This document shows positions 1-7,603 of a DNA stretch of 64,000 nt, piece after piece. The DNA is from Streptomyces milbemycinicus (GTDB taxonomy: Bacteria > Actinomycetota > Actinomycetes > Streptomycetales > Streptomycetaceae). The notes below the pieces were generated by a model, which was not told the origin of the DNA, searched no databases, and saw nothing but the letters and a program-made list of their open reading frames with translations. Within the stretch, counting starts at the first letter, position 1; each line of letters starts with the position of its first letter. The stretch covers positions 1-64,000 of the forward strand of contig NZ_MUNE01000318.1 of the NCBI RefSeq assembly GCF_002154605.1. Reading direction: 5' to 3'. The translations under genes and the position numbers were made by a program.

Positions 1-99
1 CGCCCACCCGGCCCGTTCGCTCACCCGGCTCCGAAATCCCCTACACATCCTTGACACCATCGGGGCGCAGCCTCCCTACTTAACTCTGCCCGACGCAAC

Positions 100-113
100 T
101 GACAACGTTGTCT
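100..113. promoter_or_regulatory. LacI-type operator upstream of GH92 gene
   Basis: A perfect 12-bp palindrome, GACAACGTTGTC (101-112), lies about 20 bases before the GH92 start. Its central AACGTT with flanking GACA/TGTC matches the usual shape of LacI-family operators in front of actinobacterial sugar genes. A TTGACA at 51-56 could be a -35 box, but no convincing -10 is spaced from it. No LacI gene is in the window, so the regulator would be elsewhere. Confidence 0.55.
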
Positions 114-133
114 AGCTCGTGGAGAGGCGGAGC

Positions 134-3100
134 ATGCGACTGAGACGCCCCAGCCCCAGACCATGGCACGCACCCCGACGAACGGCCGCCCTGGTGGCGG
201 CCGTTGTGCTGACGCTGACGGCCCAGGGCGCGGCGGCCGCCGCCGCGCAGGCCGATCCCGCCGCCGCGTCCGCCAAGTCGTCCTCCAAATCATCCTTCGC
301 GTCGTCCTTCGAATCGAACGACCCGCAACCCGACTGGCGCGACACGGTCGAGACCGGCCCCGACGGCGGGAAGAAGGCCTCCGGGGTCGACGGCGACTAC
401 AGCAGCGGTATCCCCGGCAATGTCACCGACAAGGTCAGCGCGGTCCGGGCCAACGGGGAGAACACCGGGGGCGGCGAGGTGAAGGAGAACGTCGCCGACG
501 GCGACACCAGCACCAAGTGGCTGGTCTTCGAGAAGACCGCCTGGCTGGAGTTCGACCTCTGCGACCCGGCCAAGGCCGTCCGCTACGCCCTCACCTCCGC
601 CAACGACGCCCCCGGCCGCGACCCCGCCGACTGGACCCTCAAGGGCTCCGCCGACGGCTCCGACTGGAAGACCCTCGACACCCGCGAGAACCAGTCCTTC
701 GCCTCGCGCCACCAGACCCGCGAGTTCAGCTTCGACAACGAGACGGCGTACCGGCACTACCGGCTGGAGATCACCCGCAACGCCGGCGACGACATCGTGC
801 AACTCGCCGAGCTGCAGCTCGCGACCGCCGACACCACCCCGCCCGCCGCCGCCGATATGCGCACCCACATCGACTGCGGCGGCGCCGTCGGCTCCCCCAC
901 CGCCAAGGCGAAAGCCGGCTTCACCGGCACCCGCGCCCTGCTGTACGCGGGCACCCACAAGCCGGACGGCCGGGCGTACTCGTACAACAAGATCTTCGAC
1001 GTGAACACGGCCGTCACCCGCGACACCCTGTTCTCGTACCGGATCTTCCCCTCGATGCCGGAGACCGACCTCAACTATCCGGCCACCCACGTCTCCGTCG
1101 ACCTCGCCTTCACCGACGGCACCTACCTGAGCGATTTGCCCGGCGCCGTCGACCAGCACGGCGCCCGGCTGAGTCCCCAGGGCCAGGCCGCCTCCAAGAC
1201 GCTGTACGTCAACCAGTGGAACCACAAGGAGTCGCGCATCGGCGCGGTCGCGGCGGGCAAGACGATCGACCGCGTCCTGGTCGCGTACGACTCCCCCAAG
1301 GGCGCGGCGAAGTTCCGCGGCTGGGTCGACGACATCTCCATCGCCCCCAAGGCCCCCGAGAAGCGCCTCAAGCACCTCTCCGACTACGCGGTCACCACCC
1401 GCGGCACCAACTCCAGCGGCAGCTTCTCCCGCGGCAACAACTTCCCGGCCACCGCCGTCCCGAACGGCTTCAACTTCTGGACCCCGGTGACCAACGCGGG
1501 CACGGACAGCTGGCTGTACGAGTACGCCCGTGCCAACAACGCCGACAACCTCCCCACCGTCCAGGCCTTCAGCGCGAGCCATGAGCCGAGCCCCTGGATG
1601 GGTGACCGGCAGACGTTCCAGGTCATGCCCTCGATCGCGTCCGACGTACCCGACGCCGGGCGCACCGCCCGCGCCCTCCCCTTCCGCCACACCAACGAGA
1701 CCGCCCGGCCGCACTACTACGGCGTGACCTTCGAGAACGGCCTCAAGACGGAGATAGCCCCCACCGACCACGCCGCGATCATGCGCTTCACCTACCCCGG
1801 CAACGATGCGAGTGTCATCTTCGACAACGTCACCGGGGACGGCGGGCTGACGCTGGACGCCGAGCACGGCGTCGTCAGCGGCTACTCCGACGTCAAGAGC
1901 GGCGGGAGCACGGGAGCGGGCCGCATGTTCGTGTACGGAGTCTTCGACGCACCCGTCAGCGCGGGCGGCAAGCTGTCCGGCGGGGCCGGGAAAGACGTCA
2001 CCGGCTACTTCCGCTTCAAGCCCGGCGCGGACCGTACGGTCACGCTCCGGATCGCCACCTCCCTGATAAGCCTCGACCAGGCGAAGACGAACCTGGACCG
2101 CGAAATCCCGGCATCGGCTTCGTTCACGCAGGTCAAGGAGGTTGCGCAGACCGCCTGGGACGACATCCTGGGGAGGATCGAGGTCGAGGGCGCGACCCGC
2201 GACCAGCTCACCACCCTCTACTCCAGCCTCTACCGGCTGTACCTGTATCCCAATTCCGGTTTCGAGAACACGGGAACCGTAGGGAAGCCCCGATACCAAT
2301 ACGCCAGCGCGTTCTCCAAGCCGGCCGGCGAGAACACCCCGACCCACACCGGCGCCAAGATCGTCGAAGGCCAGGTCTACGTCAACAACGGCTTCTGGGA
2401 CACCTACCGCACCACCTGGCCCGCGTACTCCCTGCTGACCCCGGCCCGGGCCGGGAAGATGGTCGACGGCTTCGTCCAGCAGTACAAGGACGGCGGCTGG
2501 ATCTCCCGCTGGTCCTCCCCCGGCTACTCCGACCTGATGACCGGCACCAGTTCCGACGTCGCCTTCGCCGACGCCTACCTCAAGGGCGTCCACTTCGACG
2601 CCGAGGCCGCGTACGAGGCCGCCCTGAAGAACGCCACCACCGTCCCGCCCTCGTCGGGCGTCGGCCGCAAGGGCATGGACACGTCCATCTTCCTCGGCTA
2701 CACCACGACCAAGACCCACGAGGGCCTGTCCTGGGCGCTGGAGGGCTACCTCAACGACTTCGGCCTCGCGAAGATGGGCAAGGCGCTCTACGAGAAGACC
2801 AAGAAGGCCCGCTACAAGGAGGAGTCCGAGTACTTCCTGCGCCGCGCCCAGAACTACGTCAAGCTCTTCGACGACAAGGCGGGCTTCTTCCAGGGCAAGG
2901 ACGCGGACGGGCAGTGGCGCGTCGACTCCGACAAGTACGACCCCCGGGTCTGGGGCTACGACTACACCGAGACCAACGGCTGGGGCTACGCCTTCACCGC
3001 CCCCCAGGACAGCCGGGGCCTCGCCAACCTCTACGGCGGGCGTTCCGGCCTCGCGAAGAAGCTCGACACCTACTTCTCCACCCCGGAAACCGCCTCCCCC

Positions 3101-4018
3101 GACCTCGCCGGCTCCTACGGCGGCGTCATCCACGAGATGACCGAGGCCCGTGACGTCCGCATGGGCATGTACGGCCACAGCAACCAGGTCGCCCACCACG
3201 CGACATACATGTACGACGCGGCCGGCCAACCCTGGAAGACCCAGGAAAAGGTCCGCGAAGTCCTCTCCCGCCTCTACCTCGGCAGCGAAATCGGCCAGGG
3301 CTACCACGGCGACGAGGACAATGGCGAGCAGTCCGCGTGGTACGTCTTCAGCGCCCTGGGGTTCTATCCGCTGGTCATGGGCGGCTCCGAGTACGCGGTG
3401 GGCTCCCCCTTGTTCACCAAGGCCACGGTGCACCTGGAGAACGGCCGCGACCTGGTCATCAAGGCCCCGAAGAACAGCGCCCGGAATGTCTACATCCAGG
3501 GGTTGAGGGTGAACGGCAAGCCGTGGAACTCGACCGCTCTGCCGCATGACGTGCTCGCGCGGGGCGGGACGCTGGACTTCGACATGGGCGTTAGGCCCAC
3601 CAAGTGGGGCACCGGGAAGGGCGCAGCGCCTATATCGATTACGACGGACGACAAGGTCCCGACGCCGCGCCACGATGTGACGGTGCCGCCGAGTGGAGGT
3701 TCGGCGCTGCTGGACGACACATCGGGGACGGAGGCGTCGTTCGAGTCCGTTGACCTTCCGGTGGCTGAGGCCTCGCGGGTGGTGCAGTACACGCTGACGT
3801 CGCCCGGGGATCGGTCGAAGGCCCCGTCGGGGTGGGTGCTGCAGGGTTCCGACGACGGCGAGAAGTGGACGGATGTGGACCTGCGCTCGGGCGAGTCCTT
3901 CACGTGGGACAAGCAGACGCGGGTCTTCTCGGTCAGCTCGCCGGGGTCGTATGAGCGGTACCGGCTGGTGCCGGACGGCGGCAAGGCGACGCTGGCGGAG
4001 GTGGAGCTGCTGGCGTAG
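134..4018 (+). CDS. Secreted GH92 alpha-mannosidase with F5/8 C-type domains
   Basis: Predicted exo-alpha-mannosidase of family GH92, exported to trim mannose from glycans. ATG 134 is preferred over GTG 119 because GGAGAGGCGG (121-130) sits just before it. The N terminus has an Arg-rich head, a hydrophobic core and an AQA-type cleavage region, so it is a Sec signal peptide. A discoidin-like (F5/8 C) domain covers about residues 110-230 and a second lies in the last 110 residues. The catalytic part (about 440-1150) shows NNGFWDTYRTTWPAY, DGGWISRWSSPGYSD and GDEDNGEQSAWYVFSALGFYP, all typical of GH92. It is monocistronic, with an operator before it and a terminator after it. Length (about 1,294 aa) fits multidomain Streptomyces members. 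Linkage preference cannot be read from the sequence. Confidence 0.92.
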   Translation: MRLRRPSPRPWHAPRRTAALVAAVVLTLTAQGAAAAAAQADPAAASAKSSSKSSFASSFESNDPQPDWRDTVETGPDGGKKASGVDGDYSSGIPGNVTDKVSAVRANGENTGGGEVKENVADGDTSTKWLVFEKTAWLEFDLCDPAKAVRYALTSANDAPGRDPADWTLKGSADGSDWKTLDTRENQSFASRHQTREFSFDNETAYRHYRLEITRNAGDDIVQLAELQLATADTTPPAAADMRTHIDCGGAVGSPTAKAKAGFTGTRALLYAGTHKPDGRAYSYNKIFDVNTAVTRDTLFSYRIFPSMPETDLNYPATHVSVDLAFTDGTYLSDLPGAVDQHGARLSPQGQAASKTLYVNQWNHKESRIGAVAAGKTIDRVLVAYDSPKGAAKFRGWVDDISIAPKAPEKRLKHLSDYAVTTRGTNSSGSFSRGNNFPATAVPNGFNFWTPVTNAGTDSWLYEYARANNADNLPTVQAFSASHEPSPWMGDRQTFQVMPSIASDVPDAGRTARALPFRHTNETARPHYYGVTFENGLKTEIAPTDHAAIMRFTYPGNDASVIFDNVTGDGGLTLDAEHGVVSGYSDVKSGGSTGAGRMFVYGVFDAPVSAGGKLSGGAGKDVTGYFRFKPGADRTVTLRIATSLISLDQAKTNLDREIPASASFTQVKEVAQTAWDDILGRIEVEGATRDQLTTLYSSLYRLYLYPNSGFENTGTVGKPRYQYASAFSKPAGENTPTHTGAKIVEGQVYVNNGFWDTYRTTWPAYSLLTPARAGKMVDGFVQQYKDGGWISRWSSPGYSDLMTGTSSDVAFADAYLKGVHFDAEAAYEAALKNATTVPPSSGVGRKGMDTSIFLGYTTTKTHEGLSWALEGYLNDFGLAKMGKALYEKTKKARYKEESEYFLRRAQNYVKLFDDKAGFFQGKDADGQWRVDSDKYDPRVWGYDYTETNGWGYAFTAPQDSRGLANLYGGRSGLAKKLDTYFSTPETASPDLAGSYGGVIHEMTEARDVRMGMYGHSNQVAHHATYMYDAAGQPWKTQEKVREVLSRLYLGSEIGQGYHGDEDNGEQSAWYVFSALGFYPLVMGGSEYAVGSPLFTKATVHLENGRDLVIKAPKNSARNVYIQGLRVNGKPWNSTALPHDVLARGGTLDFDMGVRPTKWGTGKGAAPISITTDDKVPTPRHDVTVPPSGGSALLDDTSGTEASFESVDLPVAEASRVVQYTLTSPGDRSKAPSGWVLQGSDDGEKWTDVDLRSGESFTWDKQTRVFSVSSPGSYERYRLVPDGGKATLAEVELLA

Positions 4019-4034
4019 TTGGTTTGCGCTCGGC

Positions 4035-4072
4035 ACGGGCCGCGTCGTCCCTGCGGGGGTGGCGCGGCCCGT
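4035..4072. terminator. Hairpin terminator between convergent genes
   Basis: A perfect 10-bp inverted repeat (ACGGGCCGCG / CGCGGCCCGT) with an 18-base loop sits 17 bases after the GH92 stop and just before the end of the convergent gene at 4080. There is no U tract, as is common in Streptomyces. It probably stops both transcripts. Confidence 0.7.
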
Positions 4073-4079
4073 CGGCGTC

Positions 4080-4406
4080 TCAGGCCGCCTCGAAGCTGGG
4101 CGCGGAGGGTGCGGCGAACCAAAGCAGCCGGGCGGTGGTGTCGCTGTGACGCCCAAACCACCAGGTAGCGCGCTCAGCAGACTTGAGGCTCAACCGATAC
4201 CGACCGTCCACGGTGACGACGTGGGCGCTCCCGTCGTCGTACGCCAGTCCCCAGGCGGCGATCCGCCCGTCGGGCTCGCCTGGTGCCACGTCGTACTGGA
4301 CGGTGACGGCGAAGACGCGGGGGGCGTTGTTCAGGGCGAGCTCGCGGAGCTCTTTGTCGGCGTCATACGGGGCGGGTTGGGTGTTCTGCGGGGATACGGT
4401 GTCCAT
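4080..4406 (-). CDS. Hypothetical 108-aa cytoplasmic protein
   Basis: No family recognised. The product is soluble, has no signal peptide or membrane segment, and is rich in aromatic residues in its second half (RATWWFGRH, RLLWFAAP). An AGGAGA ribosome site precedes the ATG. It runs convergently to the GH92 gene and divergently from the XRE regulator at 4558, so it shares a 150-base promoter region with that regulator. Short proteins of this look are common next to XRE/DUF397 pairs in Streptomyces, but I can assign no role. Confidence 0.7.
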   Translation of the reverse strand: MDTVSPQNTQPAPYDADKELRELALNNAPRVFAVTVQYDVAPGEPDGRIAAWGLAYDDGSAHVVTVDGRYRLSLKSAERATWWFGRHSDTTARLLWFAAPSAPSFEAA

Positions 4407-4508
4407 GGATGTCTCCTGTCACAAGGAGGAGTTGGAGTGGCCTGGCTCACAACATAACGCGCCACCTCTAACGGTTTACTCGACTCGCACCAAAAGCTTT
4501 ACGAGTAC

Positions 4509-4530
4509 CCTCTTGTGAGTGACCAAGAGG
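4509..4530. promoter_or_regulatory. Inverted repeat before the XRE regulator
   Basis: CCTCTTG and CAAGAGG form a 7-bp inverted repeat with an 8-base spacer, 28 bases upstream of ATG 4558. It overlaps the possible upstream GTG start (4519), which favours the later start and suggests an autoregulatory operator. No footprint-like evidence beyond symmetry and position. Confidence 0.35.
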
Positions 4531-4557
4531 CCCATGAGCGGGCAAGAAAGAAGGACC

Positions 4558-5418
4558 ATGCCGCCCAGCAACCCTCCAACCGTGCGACGACAGCGCCTGG
4601 GCGCGGAGCTGCGGAAGCTCCGCGAGCGCGCCGGGATGTCAGCGGCAGCAGCGGCAGGCCTCCTGGGCAGCAACCAGACCCAGATCAGCAACATCGAGGC
4701 GGGACGGCATGGGGTGAGCGCGGACCGGGTGCGGACACTGGCCTGCAACTACTCGTGCACGGACGAAGCGCTCATCGAGGCGCTGGTCGGCATGACAGGA
4801 GAGCGCGGACGCCAGTGGTGGGAGGAGTACCGAGGGATCCTGCCCGCCGGGCTACTCGACCTGGCTGAACTCGGCCACCACGCACTCGCCTTGCGCGTCT
4901 CGCCCGCCATCCACATTCCCGGCCTGCTCCAGACACCGGAACACGCCCGAGAGGTCTTCCGCCAGGTCGTCCCAGCCCTCCCACCACACGAGGTAGAGCA
5001 TCGAGTGTCGCTCCGCACCAAACGACAAGAGGTCCTGCACCGGGACGGCCCAACACCACTCACCGCAGTCATCCACGAAGCCGCCTTGCGCATGAAGTTC
5101 GGCGGACCGGAGATCACGCGGATGCAGCTGCAGCATCTTTTGGAGATGAGCGAGCGGGACCACATCACGATCCGAGTCATCCCCTTCGACGCAGGAGTCC
5201 TTCCAGGCGCCGGGCAGGCCGTCTTCTACGCTGTTGGCCCCGCCCCACAACTGGATACAGTCCAATTGGACCAGTCACACGGTCCCGTATTCATCGACGC
5301 GGAAGCGCAGCTTCAGAAGTACCGGGCACTCTTGGACCGGCTGGAAGAGGTGTCTCTCAAGCAAGAAGAGTCACGTGGTTTTATCCACAACATCGTGCGA
5401 AGCCTCAGAAAGGCATAG
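4558..5418 (+). CDS. XRE-family regulator with DUF5753 (WhiJ-like)
   Basis: DNA-binding protein with an N-terminal helix-turn-helix: RRQRLGAELRKLRERAGM, then AAGLLGSNQTQISNIEAGRHG as the recognition part. The rest (about residues 90-280) is the ligand-sensing DUF5753 domain, with its usual IPGLLQTPEHARE and LRTKRQEVL segments. ATG 4558 is chosen because an upstream GTG (4519) sits inside an inverted repeat; with GTG the protein gains 13 residues. The next gene, a DUF397 protein, starts three bases after the stop. Such pairs are the WhiJ-type modules of Streptomyces, many of which affect development or antibiotic production. The target is unknown. Confidence 0.9.
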   Translation: MPPSNPPTVRRQRLGAELRKLRERAGMSAAAAAGLLGSNQTQISNIEAGRHGVSADRVRTLACNYSCTDEALIEALVGMTGERGRQWWEEYRGILPAGLLDLAELGHHALALRVSPAIHIPGLLQTPEHAREVFRQVVPALPPHEVEHRVSLRTKRQEVLHRDGPTPLTAVIHEAALRMKFGGPEITRMQLQHLLEMSERDHITIRVIPFDAGVLPGAGQAVFYAVGPAPQLDTVQLDQSHGPVFIDAEAQLQKYRALLDRLEEVSLKQEESRGFIHNIVRSLRKA

Positions 5419-5421
5419 AAG

Positions 5422-5688
5422 TTGCAGACCATCACCTGGCGAACATCGTCCTACTGCGGAGAAGGAGAGAGCTGCGTGAACGTCGCACGAATCGCCGCCG
5501 ATTGGCAGAAGTCCTCCTACAGCCAAGAGGGCTCCAACTGCCTCAACGTCGCCGCCCCCACCCCCGACATCATCAAACTACGCGAGAGCGACGACCCCGA
5601 CATCATCCTCACCGCCACCCCCGCCGCCCTCGGCGTCTTCATACGCGCCGCCAAGGCAGGCCAGTTCGACCACCTCACCGGTCACTAG
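5422..5688 (+). CDS. DUF397 protein with a duplicated N-terminal half
   Basis: Small acidic partner of the preceding XRE regulator. The start is TTG 5422, with AAAGG upstream inside the regulator's last codons, so translation is likely coupled. The usual DUF397 opening (W-x-x-S-S-Y ... C-x-N-V-A) occurs twice: WRTSSYCGEGESCVNVA, then WQKSSYSQEGSNCLNVA. It is followed by the single usual tail RESDDPDIILTATPAALGVF and KAGQFDHL. The family normally has one copy (about 60-70 aa); this one is 88 aa. The last 100 bases recur in damaged form at 6626-6723. Confidence 0.88.
   Translation: MQTITWRTSSYCGEGESCVNVARIAADWQKSSYSQEGSNCLNVAAPTPDIIKLRESDDPDIILTATPAALGVFIRAAKAGQFDHLTGH
5581..5680 (+). repeat. 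Direct repeat, copy 1 (intact DUF397 3' end)
   Basis: This 100-base stretch encodes the intact DUF397 tail and is about 85% identical by eye to 6626-6723. The two copies are in direct orientation and bracket about 0.95 kb of AT-richer DNA whose genes lie on the other strand. This is the layout left by insertion into, or unequal exchange between, tandem DUF397 genes. Confidence 0.75.
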
Positions 5689-5742
5689 AACCCGAAGACC
5701 TGCACACCTTCTCAACCCTGCCACCTCGCAGGACCGCCGTGT

Positions 5743-6123
5743 TCAGGAGAAGAGCATGGGAACACTCTGCTGCACGCAGACCTCAAGGACCGTTACGAGA
5801 GCCTTGGCGTCATCAAGAAGATCTTCATCAAGATCACCAAATTCGACATCGGACCAATTCGCCACGATCTCCTTGAGCCTCGGAAGCACTTGTGTACATT
5901 CAACTACCGAGAGCTGACCTCGGTCATGCGGATGATCGAGAAACGGCCTGAGCGGGCTTGCGAACTCGCTCCACGATCGGCCGCCCCCAAAGCCCTGCAT
6001 GGCCTCAAGGTCGATGCCCACAGCCGCCGCAAGCTCCCTTCGAAACATATCGAAATCTGAGTACGACCAACTAGACTCAACATGGCCTGCGTTACCGCTG
6101 TCCGGATAGAGGGTCAATCCCAT
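5743..6123 (-). CDS. Hypothetical 126-aa acidic protein, possible immunity protein
   Basis: Soluble, acidic, aromatic-rich protein (MGLTLYPDSGNAGH... then SSWSYSDFDMFRREL) with no recognised domain. Its ATG shares one base with the stop codon of the broken upstream reading frame (TAATG), so the two were once a translationally coupled operon. Base composition is clearly less GC-rich than the surroundings. Size, acidity and location behind an RHS toxin locus would suit an immunity protein, but the toxin gene is 1.5 kb away with a regulator between them. That role is only a guess. Confidence 0.65.
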   Translation of the reverse strand: MGLTLYPDSGNAGHVESSWSYSDFDMFRRELAAAVGIDLEAMQGFGGGRSWSEFASPLRPFLDHPHDRGQLSVVECTQVLPRLKEIVANWSDVEFGDLDEDLLDDAKALVTVLEVCVQQSVPMLFS

Positions 6124-6590
6124 TATTCACCGAGAGCTTCGCCAATTGCTCTCGCCACGGATATTGGCGTCGCCTCATCGCATGGATCGTCCATACCGAG
6201 AAGCGGTAGCCCAAGGAGGATAACCACCTCGTTGCCAAACTCGCGCCTGATTGCCTCGAGGCTTCGAACGATTGCAAAATATGCAGGACTCATCGCCGCA
6301 AAGTCCTCGCGTACCGTAATCTCGTCACCTTTTCGCGTAACGGGAAGATGTGGGGGAATGGCTACCCACGAGGGAAATCCATCCCCCTTTCGTTCGGCAA
6401 GATCTGAGCCTGATTATGAGATGGCCGTCCACCGTAACGTTCGAACGCCCAGATGCCAGCCATCACGATGATATCGGCCTCCACCAACGTGGCCGATGAT
6501 TCAATAACCTCCACATCATCCCGCGTCCGGAAAACATTCATCCACGATCCGGAAGTCTGGGGGGGTTGTCGTCGCGATGTAAATTTTCAC
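6123..6590 (-). pseudogene. Frameshifted gene of unknown function
   Basis: Three consecutive minus-strand segments in different frames read as one protein of about 155 aa. GTG 6590 opens VKIYIATTTPPDFRIVDECF and stops after PDAG. The next frame continues DDVEVIESSATLVEADIIVM and AGIWAFERYGGRPSHNQ. The third runs from LAERKGDGFPSWVAIPPHLP through VILLGLPLLGMDDPCDE to EALGE and the TAA at 6123-6125. Protein-like composition in every segment, plus a stop that overlaps the next gene's ATG, argues for a recently broken gene. Two single-base shifts would explain it; sequencing error cannot be excluded. No family recognised. Each fragment is too short to show in a simple ORF search. Confidence 0.65.
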
Positions 6591-6599
6591 GATTCACCA

Positions 6600-6727
6600 A
6601 GGAGCTGGCATCCAAGGCAACAATGCGCGAGAGCAACGAGCCCGACGTTATCCTCACCGCCACCCCCGCTCCTCGACGCCTTCATACGCACCGCCAAGGC
6701 CAGCCGATTCGCCCACCTCACCACGAC
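6600..6727 (+). pseudogene. DUF397 3'-end remnant (direct repeat, copy 2)
   Basis: Reads MRESNEPDVILTATPA and then, after a two-base deletion relative to copy 1, LLDAFIRTAKASRFAHLTT in another frame. This is the C-terminal half of a DUF397 protein, without its start and frameshifted. Bases 6626-6723 match 5581-5680. It marks the right edge of the inserted island. Confidence 0.75.
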
Positions 6728-6734
6728 GACAGCC

Positions 6735-7496
6735 TCATCCATGCTGATCACTGCCCCAGGAACGGGCCGCTTCGCTCATCTGCCGCACCTGGTCACCCGT
6801 CAGCCGTCGTACATCCCACAGGAGTTCTGCCAGGCCAACCAGTGCCGGCTCAGGCTTTCCGGTGGGAAGCTTGATGCCGGTCAAAGCAGCCAGGTCGTTT
6901 GCCGGGATTCCCAGTACCGTCCCGAATCCGGCCAGCAGCTCGGGAGTCAGCTCCTTACGGCCGTGTCCAACCGCCCCGATCGTGGACGCTGAGAGATAGA
7001 GGTCGGTCATCACGAGCAGCACCTTCGCCGACGCCGTCCAGTCGAGGTTCCGATTGCCGAGCAGGCGCACGAGAAGCGCCCCGAAGCTCGGGTCGTACTG
7101 CTGGTACGCCGGAAGCGTCGGAGCTGGATGCTCGCGTGCTTCATCCGGCAGCGACTGAGCAAGCCGGCGCAATCGCAGTCTGTGCTCGGGCGACAGAGCC
7201 GCCGCATGTGAGACGAGTTGGGGGATCCATGCCCTGGCTCCCGGGTCCAGGGGAAACAGGTCGTCTGGCAGCGGTACCTCTGCGATCTGGAAGAGGTCTG
7301 CCGTGTGCAGGCCGAGTGCGGGTGCGAGCCGACGCAGCAGTGTCGGGCTCGGCACCCCTCCTTCAGCGACCGCTAGCAACTCGGGTTCGGGAAGCTGGGC
7401 GCGCTGCGACAGGGTCTGCAGGTTTAGCCTCCGGCTCTCCATCAGCCCCGCCAATAGCACAGCGAAACCAGGCAGCCCGCTCTCGGTCGAACTCAC
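6735..7496 (-). CDS. HTH (XRE-like) transcriptional regulator
   Basis: A 253-aa protein with an N-terminal Cro/C1-like fold: GFAVLLAGLMESRRLNLQTL, SQRAQLPEPELLAVAEGG and LLRRLAPALGLHTADLF. A longer helical C-terminal part has LSASTIGAVGHGRKELTPEL and GIPANDLAALTGI, which resembles a second degenerate HTH repeat. The start is GTG 7496 behind GAAGGA. It lies 107 bases downstream of the RHS toxin on the same strand, where an immunity gene is usually expected, and has no resemblance to known immunity families. Function as a DNA-binding regulator is inferred from the fold only. Confidence 0.7.
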   Translation of the reverse strand: MSSTESGLPGFAVLLAGLMESRRLNLQTLSQRAQLPEPELLAVAEGGVPSPTLLRRLAPALGLHTADLFQIAEVPLPDDLFPLDPGARAWIPQLVSHAAALSPEHRLRLRRLAQSLPDEAREHPAPTLPAYQQYDPSFGALLVRLLGNRNLDWTASAKVLLVMTDLYLSASTIGAVGHGRKELTPELLAGFGTVLGIPANDLAALTGIKLPTGKPEPALVGLAELLWDVRRLTGDQVRQMSEAARSWGSDQHG

Positions 7497-7603
7497 TCCG
7501 CCGTCCTTCTTCCCTCATGGCCCCCGCAGGGCCGACTGTCCTTTACTACCGCTATGCAGGCCGACGCACTCTGCGACCGACGGCCAGAGTGCACGGATGC
7601 CCA

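Noticed and set aside
290-4156. 1,288-aa minus-strand ORF over the GH92 gene
   Set aside because: Mirror frame of a GC3-rich gene; the plus strand has signal peptide, domains and family motifs, while this frame has none.
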